In this document: in pieces, positions 24,725 to 31,559 of the stretch
Numbering within the stretch: position 1 is the stretch's first letter
How the letters are laid out: each line of letters starts with the position of its first letter
Assembly (NCBI GenBank): GCA_003557545.1
Contig: PWOD01000001.1
Coordinates: 1-31,559 of the forward strand
Reading direction: 5' to 3'
Length of the DNA stretch: 31,559 nt
From: a bacterium
GTDB taxonomy: Bacteria > T1Sed10-126
Notes under the pieces: model-generated
What the model was told of the DNA's origin: nothing
Seen by the model: the letters and a program-made list of their open reading frames with translations, nothing else
Database searches by the model: none
Made by a program: the position numbers and the translations under genes

Positions 24725-24739
24725 CTGGCAAACTGCCAG
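24725..24739. promoter_or_regulatory. Candidate operator of the BMC operon
   Basis: CTGGCA-AAC-TGCCAG is a perfect 6-bp inverted repeat with a 3-base centre. It lies about 6-20 bases downstream of the transcription start expected from the promoter at 24752-24780, a classic repressor position. The regulator is not encoded in the window. Confidence 0.45.
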
Positions 24740-24751
24740 ACTGATAGATAA

Positions 24752-24780
24752 AGAATAATAAGCAAATCCATTTTTGTCCA
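24752..24780 (-). promoter_or_regulatory. Candidate sigma-70-type promoter of the BMC operon
   Basis: On the minus strand TGGACA (24775-24780, five of six -35 matches) is followed after exactly 17 bases by TATTCT (24752-24757, four of six -10 matches). It lies in the 209-base spacer between the EutJ-like gene and the shell gene, the largest gap in the locus, and precedes the operator-like repeat. Confidence 0.45.
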
Positions 24781-24836
24781 CAGGTTTATCCCTTCCAGTA
24801 AAAAAAACAACAAAATAATCTATAGCTATTAAACCG

Positions 24837-25688
24837 CTAACTGTTTAACCTGTCAACCCCCCAGAGAGCTATGCCCAGTGGTGTTATAACTATTGGGTTA
24901 TTTGGTTTTAAAACCGGTTTCTGCAGAACATCAGCAAAAATTGTTTCAAAACCCTCCGGTATGACTGTCCCGCCCACAAGATATATCGGTTGTTTTTGAG
25001 GAAAGCGGACCAGCTCCTTCTCAACTATGCTGGCCATCTTCTCCACCACAGGTTGAACAATCCCCCGGTAAGCAGAAAACGGTTCGGTTATTTTAAATTT
25101 TTCGGCAGCCTCATAATCAATCCCCTGATTGCCCGATATAACCAGGGAAAGATGATGCCCGCCGGTCGCCTCATCAGCAGTATGGATAACCTGACCATTC
25201 TCAACAATCGAAATACCGGTTGTGCCGCCTCCCACGTCAACGATAACCCCCTGATCAATCTCCAGTGCAGCCGCGGCCGCCGACGGTTCGGAGATCTCCC
25301 CAATCACCTCGAACCGGCAATCCTTAACCACATTAGATTCAACCCAGGGTTCAGTCCCCGGGGGATAACCGACAGCCGCATAATCTAAACTTATCTCATC
25401 AGGAAACTGCTCTTCCAACTGCTGCTTAAAATCGGCCACTACCTGACGTGCACCAGCATAATCAACAACTATTCCATCCCGGACCGAACTATCCCACTGA
25501 AACCGGGCGGCCACCGCTTCGCCACCGGCATCAAGTACAATCATCTGAATATTTGATGTCCCCAGATCGATACCCGCCACCAGCGGGGGAGCAAAAGAAC
25601 TTTTTACCTCCCCGCTACTAATTAGCTGCTGAATCTCAGTTAATCGTTTTTCCACAGGGGTTATTTCAACCGTTTCAGTTGTCTCCAT
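24837..25688 (-). CDS. eutJ: EutJ-like Hsp70/actin-fold ATPase of the BMC locus
   Basis: A 283-residue protein with the ASKHA ATPase motifs: phosphate-1 GIDLGTSN (39-46), phosphate-2 VDVGGGTTGIS (150-160) and adenosine motif YLVGGTVIPEGFE (236-248). The length and arrangement match EutJ, a presumed chaperone or assembly ATPase of ethanolamine-type BMCs, whose role is not firmly established. The ATG at 25688 is chosen as GGAGG lies ten bases upstream. An in-frame TTG at 25697 abuts the ribosome site. It follows capA by five bases, so it may be transcribed with the polysaccharide genes as well as with the BMC set. Confidence 0.9.
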   Translation of the reverse strand: METTETVEITPVEKRLTEIQQLISSGEVKSSFAPPLVAGIDLGTSNIQMIVLDAGGEAVAARFQWDSSVRDGIVVDYAGARQVVADFKQQLEEQFPDEISLDYAAVGYPPGTEPWVESNVVKDCRFEVIGEISEPSAAAAALEIDQGVIVDVGGGTTGISIVENGQVIHTADEATGGHHLSLVISGNQGIDYEAAEKFKITEPFSAYRGIVQPVVEKMASIVEKELVRFPQKQPIYLVGGTVIPEGFETIFADVLQKPVLKPNNPIVITPLGIALWGVDRLNS

Positions 25689-25693
25689 ACCAA

Positions 25694-26830
25694 TCAATCC
25701 TCCGCACTCAAAGCCACCGAATAGACTGCTCTATCCCAGGTTGCAAATTTTTCAGTCTGCTGCAGATAGTTATTTAACTCGTCGGTTGTATTAAAAGTTA
25801 CAACCGGCTGAGGTCGATAATTGACCTGATAATTATTTACATTCAATAGATTGTAGCTAACTGCCGACAGCCCACCATTACTGAGAGTTATCCGGGGAAC
25901 CAAGCCATATTGAACATTCTGGCTCAAGGTAGTAAAAAAATAGTTGCCCAGACTGTAAAAAATAACTCCATCGTTATAATATTCGACCGGTTGTAAGGTA
26001 TGGGGATGATGACCAAAAACCACCGTGGCACCGGCATCGATAGCAGCTCTCCCCAGATTTTTCTGATAGGCCTGCGGAGTAATCTCCAGTTCCCTTCCCC
26101 AATGAAACGAAACAATAGTATAATCGGCAATCCGCGCAGTTTCAGCCACCAGTTTACGTACCCTGTCAAAGGCGCCAAAGGCAGCTCCCGGACTCTCGTC
26201 ATCGGCCCAAAAAGCTTCAGGAAATGTATTAGAAAAAGCTAAAAAACCGATTTTTTTGCCCCGACGCCGAAACAATGCCGCTGTTTCTGCCTGTTGCCGA
26301 CTGGTTCCGGCTCCGCTGTATTTTATTCCAGCCTTCTGTAGCTGCTGAATTGTGTCCAGTAAACCAACCGTGCCGTAATCCATAATATGATTATTGGCCA
26401 GACTAACCCCATCAACACCCAACTCCTGAAGCAGTGGAATCACCTGTTCTGAACTCTGGCGCAGATGATACCGCTTATCGATCCACGGCTCACGATGATC
26501 GGTGATCGGTGCTTCAAGATTTACCAGTTTAAGATCTGCACCACCGATTATTCCCTCCAGCTGCTCCGTGAATAACCCTATCCCCTGCTGATTTAATTGG
26601 TTTTTTATACGCTCACCAAAATATATATCTCCTCCCACAACCAGCTGCAGTTCGGCCGGTTCCGAAAGCTCCACGGGGGATTCCACAGAACCATTAAACA
26701 GATTGTAAAACAGGATGATCATGGCAAGTAAAACAACCACGGCGAGGATGCTCTTTCGGTTTATTCCAAAACTCTTCAACTTAATCCAAACCTTTAAATT
26801 AGACCCGTTCGGGATCTGATTCACTACCAT
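25694..26830 (-). CDS. CapA-family (PGA_cap) metallophosphatase-fold protein
   Basis: A 378-residue protein with one N-terminal membrane anchor (about 27-46) and an external domain carrying the CapA signatures VVGGDIYFGERI, NLEAPITDH, GVSLANNHIMDYG and VFGHHPHTLQPVEYY followed by IFYSLGNYFF. Members act in polyglutamate or polysaccharide capsule biosynthesis or have a calcineurin-like phosphoesterase fold with unclear substrate. The frame from ATG 26830 overlaps the upstream gene by 32 bases. A later start (TTG at 26779) is possible, and no strong ribosome site decides. Confidence 0.88.
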   Translation of the reverse strand: MVVNQIPNGSNLKVWIKLKSFGINRKSILAVVVLLAMIILFYNLFNGSVESPVELSEPAELQLVVGGDIYFGERIKNQLNQQGIGLFTEQLEGIIGGADLKLVNLEAPITDHREPWIDKRYHLRQSSEQVIPLLQELGVDGVSLANNHIMDYGTVGLLDTIQQLQKAGIKYSGAGTSRQQAETAALFRRRGKKIGFLAFSNTFPEAFWADDESPGAAFGAFDRVRKLVAETARIADYTIVSFHWGRELEITPQAYQKNLGRAAIDAGATVVFGHHPHTLQPVEYYNDGVIFYSLGNYFFTTLSQNVQYGLVPRITLSNGGLSAVSYNLLNVNNYQVNYRPQPVVTFNTTDELNNYLQQTEKFATWDRAVYSVALSAED

Positions 26831-27842
26831 ACTCTAACAGAATAATGATAGCAAAAATCGCCGCCCCGTGGCCCAACAATAATATCGCATCGATCAGCTC
26901 TACTTTAGTAATAAATGTTGCCAGCATACCGACTGTCAGAGTCACCAGATAGATCAACAATACGGCAGTACGCCGGGTAAAACCAAGTGCTACAAGACGG
27001 TGAGAAAAATGCCGATTATCGGCCTCCCAGATCGGCCGTCCTTCCATTAACCTTATAACGATAACTGAAAACGTATCAAACAGTGGGAGAGCAAAAACCA
27101 CAAGTGGAGTAATGACCGGCAGATGGTCCAGCACGGAATATTGAAGATAATAGGCCGCCACCGAGGAAGAGGCAAGAAAAAAACCGATAAACTCACTACC
27201 GGCATCACCCAGGAAAAGATCCGATGGTTCAAAATTGAACCGCAAAAAAGCGACCAGTGAACCAAACAGCGCTCCCATTAAAACTACTGTCTGGAAATCC
27301 TGCTGGCGAAACGCAATAATACTAAACAGCAGAGCACAGATGGCCGCCACACCCGAAGTCAGCCCATCCATATTATCCAGCATATTAAAACTATTTGTTA
27401 TTCCAACTATCCAGAGCACGGTTAACCCATAGGTGATAATGTTATCACCGATAAACAAACTGATTGATACCCCATGGGTAACAACGATCAAGGCAGCACC
27501 AATCTGTACAATGAATTTAGGGGCGGGAGAAATATCCTGAAAATCATCAACAAGCCCCATTATGAATATCAGTATTGAGCCTAACAAAATCCCCTGCAGT
27601 TGAAGGTTCCAGCCCAACAGACCATAGTTTATAATAACCATCACCGTTACCCAGACACTGACAAAAACTGCCAGCCCCCCCAATAGTGGAGTCGGTTTAT
27701 CATGGGCCTTGTGGCCGCCGGGTTTATCTAATAAACCAACCTTTCGAGAAATGAATTGAGCTGGAGGAACCGCCAGGTAACAAACTCCAAAACTGACTAA
27801 AACCAACAAAAAAAAGATCCAGCCGTTACCGGTCGAGATCAC
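26799..27842 (-). CDS. wecA: Undecaprenyl-phosphate N-acetylhexosamine-1-phosphate transferase (WecA/TagO type)
   Basis: A 347-residue multi-pass membrane enzyme that starts glycan assembly by moving a HexNAc-1-phosphate from its UDP donor to undecaprenyl phosphate. Family motifs are HKAHDKPTPLLGG (44-56), Asp99-Asp100 in LVDDF, NMLDNMDG (153-160), FLGDAGSEF (210-218) and the donor-recognition HFSHRL (278-283). The GTG start overlaps the stop of the UDP-sugar dehydrogenase gene by four bases. MraY is excluded by the HFSHRL loop and the polysaccharide context. Confidence 0.92.
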   Translation of the reverse strand: MISTGNGWIFFLLVLVSFGVCYLAVPPAQFISRKVGLLDKPGGHKAHDKPTPLLGGLAVFVSVWVTVMVIINYGLLGWNLQLQGILLGSILIFIMGLVDDFQDISPAPKFIVQIGAALIVVTHGVSISLFIGDNIITYGLTVLWIVGITNSFNMLDNMDGLTSGVAAICALLFSIIAFRQQDFQTVVLMGALFGSLVAFLRFNFEPSDLFLGDAGSEFIGFFLASSSVAAYYLQYSVLDHLPVITPLVVFALPLFDTFSVIVIRLMEGRPIWEADNRHFSHRLVALGFTRRTAVLLIYLVTLTVGMLATFITKVELIDAILLLGHGAAIFAIIILLEYGSESDPERV

Positions 27843-29143
27843 AGTACAATCAACTCGGTATCAGCGAGCAGAGATATCTGTTCAAGAGCATTGCGGGTAT
27901 CAACAATCAAGGGAAACTCAACTACTATTTTCTCCCAGTCAAAGAGAGAGTGATCGGTTATTATCAGGGCCAGATCAAAATTCTCATCCGACAGTTGGTC
28001 CAGAGTAAACCGTTCCACAGCCTGTTTTCGAACAACAAACTGCTCCACATAGGGATCACAGTATTTGACCGTCGCTCCCCCATCCAGTAGCTGCTCAACA
28101 ATATGAAAGGCGGGAGATTCCCGTGTGTCAGAAACCTCCGGCTTGTAGGCTACACCAATAACCGCTATGCTGGACCCCCTGACACTTTTACAAAATCGAT
28201 TCAGACCATCCGTGACTAACCGATAAACATATTCAGGCATCGACCGGTTAATCTCATCGGCCAGCTCAATAAATCTGGTTGTCGCATTATCCAGACTGGC
28301 CCGCCAGGAGAGAAATAACGGATCGATCGGAATACAATGTCCACCTAATCCTGGACCCGGATAGAAGGGCATAAATCCAAATGGTTTGGTGGCTGCTGCA
28401 TCGATAACCTGCCAGACATTAATCCCCAGCCGATCACAGACCAGAGCCATCTCATTGGCCAGACCGATATTAATGCTGCGGAAAGTATTTTCCAGCAACT
28501 TAACCATCTCGGCCTCTCGGGTTGATTCAACGGTTATAACTTCGCCCGCCACCTGGCCGTAAACAAGTTCTCCGACACGGGCTGCCTCGGCGTTATATCC
28601 TCCAATCACCTTAGGAGTATTTTTTAGACCAAACTGAGGATTGGCCGGATCGATTCTTTCCGGTGAAAATACCAGCAGGATCTCCTTATTAAGATCCCAC
28701 CCTTCCTGCTCAAAAGCCTCAGCCACAACCTCATCCGTGGTTCCGGGATATGTCGTGCTTTCCAGGGTAATCAGTCCCGGAGGTTGGAAGTTTTCAGCGA
28801 TCGTCCTGACCGCCCTGACGATATATGAAATGTCAGGATCGCGCGATTTACGTAAAGGCGTCGGCACACAGATATGAATTGAATCAAGATCCTCCATAAG
28901 TTTCATATCTATTGTGGCCCGAAGATTTTTCCGTTCGATCAGGTCAGCCAGCCGACCGGAAGCAATATCAGAAACGGGTGATTCTCCCCGTTTTATCTGA
29001 TTTACCTTATCCTCATTCACATCAAACCCGGTAACTTCAAACCCCTTCTCGGCAAACTCAACTGCCAGGGGTAAACCAACATAACCCAACCCAACAACCC
29101 CTATTTTAAGGCTCTTTTCTGCTATTTTTCTTTCCCAGTTCAT
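27839..29143 (-). CDS. UDP-N-acetyl-D-mannosamine/glucosamine 6-dehydrogenase (WecC/WbpA family)
   Basis: A 434-residue NAD-dependent four-electron dehydrogenase that makes a UDP-N-acetylhexosaminuronic acid. The Rossmann motif GVVGLGYVGLP lies at 15-25, ESTTYPGTT at 128-136, catalytic Cys270 in PGLGGHCIPIDP, and the C-terminal UDP-binding domain starts with VIGVAYKPEVSDTRESPA. Cysteine context and length favour the WbpA/WecC branch over UDP-glucose dehydrogenase. Exact substrate stereochemistry is not decidable. It overlaps both neighbours by four bases. Confidence 0.92.
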   Translation of the reverse strand: MNWERKIAEKSLKIGVVGLGYVGLPLAVEFAEKGFEVTGFDVNEDKVNQIKRGESPVSDIASGRLADLIERKNLRATIDMKLMEDLDSIHICVPTPLRKSRDPDISYIVRAVRTIAENFQPPGLITLESTTYPGTTDEVVAEAFEQEGWDLNKEILLVFSPERIDPANPQFGLKNTPKVIGGYNAEAARVGELVYGQVAGEVITVESTREAEMVKLLENTFRSINIGLANEMALVCDRLGINVWQVIDAAATKPFGFMPFYPGPGLGGHCIPIDPLFLSWRASLDNATTRFIELADEINRSMPEYVYRLVTDGLNRFCKSVRGSSIAVIGVAYKPEVSDTRESPAFHIVEQLLDGGATVKYCDPYVEQFVVRKQAVERFTLDQLSDENFDLALIITDHSLFDWEKIVVEFPLIVDTRNALEQISLLADTELIVL

Positions 29144-30114
29144 TTAAATCCCTCATTCGAACGAAAATAATCAATTACACCGTCAAGAATAGCCTCTATT
29201 CCATTTGCCGGCTCAAAACCAGTATATTTCTGCAGCTTTCTGGTGTCGGGGGCACGGTGTTCCATATCCTCAAACCCCTCTTCAAATGCCTCTTCATACG
29301 GGACAAATCTAATCTCCGAACTGCTGCCGACCCGCTCAATTATCGTCTCAGCAAGCTGTTTTACAGTAACCCGCTGGTTACCACCAATATTAAACACTTC
29401 ACCAAAACAATCTTGATTTTCCATCAACTTAACAGTCGCCTCCACGGTATCTGCAACATACATAAAAGCCCTGGACTGATGGCCATCTCCATGAACAGTC
29501 AGCGAACGGCCGAGCAAAGCCTGATTAATAAAGGTAGGGATAACCATTCCATATCTACCGGTTTGACGGGGGCCCACAGTGTTAAAATACCTTCCAATAA
29601 CCACCGGCAGACGTTTCTGTCTCCAGAAAGCCAATCCCAAAAATTCATCCAGAGCTTTAGTACAGCTATAGCTCCAGCGTGAAATCATTGTCGAACCCAG
29701 AACCCTGTCAGCATCTTCCGCGAAGGGAACTTTTTCATTTTTCCCGTAGATTTCAGAGGTTGAAGCAAGAAATACCGGTTTCTTCTCACGGTTGGCTGAA
29801 TGGAGTATATTTTCTGTCCCCCGAACATTAGTCTCAATTGATTCCAGAGGGTTATCAATAATATATTTAACCCCTACCGCGGCGGCCAGGTGAAAAATTC
29901 TATCCACCCGGTCGATCAGCTGATCAACCACTACTCGGTCCAGAACTGTTTCAACCACCAGCTCAAACCGCTCCATCTTCTGGAGATGGGCAATATTATC
30001 CAGCCGGCCAGTAGACAGATTATCCAGTACTATGACCTCATCACCCTGTTCAAGAAGTTTTTCACAAAGATGGGAGCCGATAAAACCGGCCCCCCCGGTT
30101 ACCAGTGTTTTCAT
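29140..30114 (-). CDS. Extended-SDR NAD-dependent nucleotide-sugar epimerase/dehydratase
   Basis: A 324-residue protein with the NAD motif GGAGFIG (7-13), HLAAAVGV (75-82), ASTSEIYG (117-124) and the catalytic Tyr149-xxx-Lys153. GRYFNTVGPRQTG and the late FEDMEHRAPD segment resemble UDP-glucuronate decarboxylases and related dehydratases more than GalE. It probably modifies a UDP- or dTDP-sugar for the surface polymer. GAGAGG precedes the ATG. The stop overlaps the dehydrogenase start as ATGA. Confidence 0.9.
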   Translation of the reverse strand: MKTLVTGGAGFIGSHLCEKLLEQGDEVIVLDNLSTGRLDNIAHLQKMERFELVVETVLDRVVVDQLIDRVDRIFHLAAAVGVKYIIDNPLESIETNVRGTENILHSANREKKPVFLASTSEIYGKNEKVPFAEDADRVLGSTMISRWSYSCTKALDEFLGLAFWRQKRLPVVIGRYFNTVGPRQTGRYGMVIPTFINQALLGRSLTVHGDGHQSRAFMYVADTVEATVKLMENQDCFGEVFNIGGNQRVTVKQLAETIIERVGSSSEIRFVPYEEAFEEGFEDMEHRAPDTRKLQKYTGFEPANGIEAILDGVIDYFRSNEGFK

Positions 30115-30213
30115 AAATTAATCCTCTCAACTACAAATTTCCAGCCAAACTTATTAACCATCAAAAATCTATTCCAAACATTTTTTATATCAGATTAAAC
30201 CGGCTAATAGCCT

Positions 30214-31392
30214 TTATTCAAGCAATTGATTGTAACATTTTTTTATCTCTTTGACCATGGTTTGCCAGTGAAAGCGTGGAACGACCCACTCCCGGGCTCG
30301 TTCTGCAAACTGTCCGCGCAGTTCAGCCGAATCAATCAATTTAGAAACTGACCGGGCCAGTTGCTCAATTTCCCGCGGTTCAATTAAAAAACCGGTCTTC
30401 CCATCCTCTATTGCCTCAGGCGCGCCATCGATTGCATAACTAACAACCGGACGGCCGGCGGCCTGGGCCTGGGGAATCACCCGGGGCAAACCCTCCCGAA
30501 GGCTGGTATGAACAAGGCAGTCCATGACTGTCAACATCTCAGGAATTTGACTGTAAGGAACCAGCCCGGCGAACTGAATTTTGTCCCGAACACCGAGCTT
30601 TTCCGCCTGCTCTTCCAGCTGTTCCCGCAAAATCCCATCACCCACTATCAGAGCCCTGGCAGTCGGTTTCTCCCGGGCGACCCGGGCAAAAGCTTCAATA
30701 AAATATTTATATCCTTTCAGATGAAACAGTCGGGCTATTTTACCGATGACAAAATCTTTCTCATGGTAACCCCATTTTTCCCGAAGACTCTGAGCTGACT
30801 GACTGGAGGGTTGAGGAACCGCCAGAAACTCCTCCAGCTTCATCCCGCTATATACTGTCCTGTAACCCTGGCGGGGATTTACACCCACAGCTTTTGCCTG
30901 GTCGGTCATCCGATCACAGACGGTGATTATCTTGTCGGTTATCAAAGCTGTTATTTTTTCTAAAAAACTATAGAACCAGAACTTATATCTTGCCTGATAC
31001 TGATGAAAAGGTAACCCGTGGATCGTATGAACAATCAAAGGTACACCGGCTAAAAAAGCCGCCCAACGACCGATTATTCCTGCTTTTGAACTATGGGTAT
31101 GGACAATCTCATAATCATTTTTACGAAAATTTTGCCACAGTTTAAAAAAACTTATCAGATCACGAAAGGGATTAATCGCCCGACGCATCTGCTCAATTAT
31201 CAACAACTTTATTCCCAACTCACGAGCTTCTTCAATTAACTCCCCCTCCGGCCCTAGAGCCGGTCCGGTTACCAGTATTGTATCCCAGTCCGGATCTTCA
31301 TGTAGACCCCTCACAGTAAGCAGGGTGTTCTCCTGAGCACCTCCCAGGATCATTCTGGTTATCACATGACAGACCGCCACAGGCTTACTCAT
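30214..31392 (-). CDS. GT4-family glycosyltransferase
   Basis: A 392-residue GT-B enzyme. The N-terminal acceptor domain begins VCHVITRMILGGAQENTL, and the donor domain contains VIGKIARLFHLKGYKYFIEA, ALIVGDGILREQLEEQA and the donor-site segment TSLREGLPRVIPQAQAAGRPVVSY. It transfers a sugar from a nucleotide donor during exopolysaccharide or capsule assembly. It lies 99 bases before the epimerase gene and 48 bases after the truncated gene at the window edge. No signal peptide. Confidence 0.93.
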   Translation of the reverse strand: MSKPVAVCHVITRMILGGAQENTLLTVRGLHEDPDWDTILVTGPALGPEGELIEEARELGIKLLIIEQMRRAINPFRDLISFFKLWQNFRKNDYEIVHTHSSKAGIIGRWAAFLAGVPLIVHTIHGLPFHQYQARYKFWFYSFLEKITALITDKIITVCDRMTDQAKAVGVNPRQGYRTVYSGMKLEEFLAVPQPSSQSAQSLREKWGYHEKDFVIGKIARLFHLKGYKYFIEAFARVAREKPTARALIVGDGILREQLEEQAEKLGVRDKIQFAGLVPYSQIPEMLTVMDCLVHTSLREGLPRVIPQAQAAGRPVVSYAIDGAPEAIEDGKTGFLIEPREIEQLARSVSKLIDSAELRGQFAERAREWVVPRFHWQTMVKEIKKCYNQLLE

Positions 31393-31440
31393 TACGGATA
31401 AAATTTCTTTGTCGATTTTCCGATCTCATCGACAAATAGC

Positions 31441-31559
31441 TCATGAACGGTCAACCGCCTGGCGGACTACCGGTGACTGTTGCAACCAGTCCCACTGTTT
31501 TTTCAGGCCAGCCTCCAGACTCACCTCGGGACGCCAACCTGTAGCCTCCTCCAACGCTC
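31441..31559 (-). CDS. C-terminal fragment of an SDR nucleotide-sugar epimerase/dehydratase (cut by window end)
   Basis: An open frame of 38 residues plus TGA enters from the window edge and contains EEATGWRPEVSLEAGLKKQW, the typical C-terminal helix pattern of extended SDR sugar epimerases (TGWxPxxxLxxGL). The 5' part lies outside the window. Family assignment rests on this short motif and on the polysaccharide context. Confidence 0.65.
   Translation of the reverse strand, partial: ALEEATGWRPEVSLEAGLKKQWDWLQQSPVVRQAVDRS

Overview
The window is a densely coded chromosomal segment of an anaerobic bacterium. It has no rRNA or tRNA genes, insertion sequences or CRISPR array that I could see, and no gene-free stretch longer than about 300 bases. 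The complete Rnf (ferredoxin:NAD+ oxidoreductase) cluster, strong AGGAGG-type ribosome binding sites, many ATGA overlaps and a bacterial microcompartment (BMC) locus built around deoxyribose-phosphate aldolase would fit a fermentative Firmicutes-like, Halanaerobiales or Atribacterota-type organism. The sequence alone does not settle the phylum.

Region 1 (35-6321, + strand) is rnfCDGEA, then two membrane proteins of unknown function, then rnfB, then an RseC/SoxR-reducing family gene. Region 2 (6422-8808) holds a glutaredoxin-like protein, a membrane-anchored alpha/beta hydrolase and a PfkB sugar kinase of the ribokinase type.

Region 3 (8917-17064) is an ion-homeostasis island. It contains a CLC chloride channel/transporter that continues through a CBS pair into a histidine-kinase-type ATPase domain, two divergently transcribed K+ uptake systems (trkA-trkH leftward, ktrB-ktrA rightward) and a ZIP metal transporter. 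The divergent K+ promoters overlap at a 7-bp inverted repeat.

Region 4 (17336-25688, - strand) is a BMC locus of the sugar-phosphate-utilising (DERA) kind. It encodes an EutJ-like ATPase, one hexameric shell protein, a CoA-acylating aldehyde dehydrogenase, a small targeting-peptide protein, an RpiB-like isomerase, a nucleoside transporter, a long DeoC, and a FUSC-family membrane protein at the 3' end. The inferred pathway is uptake of (deoxy)nucleosides, cleavage of deoxyribose-5-phosphate to glyceraldehyde-3-phosphate plus acetaldehyde by DeoC inside a shell, and oxidation of acetaldehyde to acetyl-CoA with NADH formation. Pentamer and trimer shell proteins, a phosphotransacylase and an alcohol dehydrogenase are not in the window. 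Several parts are unusual: DeoC carries a flavoprotein-like N-terminal domain, the nucleoside transporter has about 180 extra membrane residues in its middle, and RpiB has Asp at the position of the catalytic Cys.

Region 5 (25694-31559, - strand) is a surface-polysaccharide cluster: CapA-like protein, WecA/TagO-type initiating transferase, UDP-sugar dehydrogenase, two SDR epimerase/dehydratases (one cut by the window end) and a GT4 glycosyltransferase. It runs with only a few bases' gap into the BMC locus.
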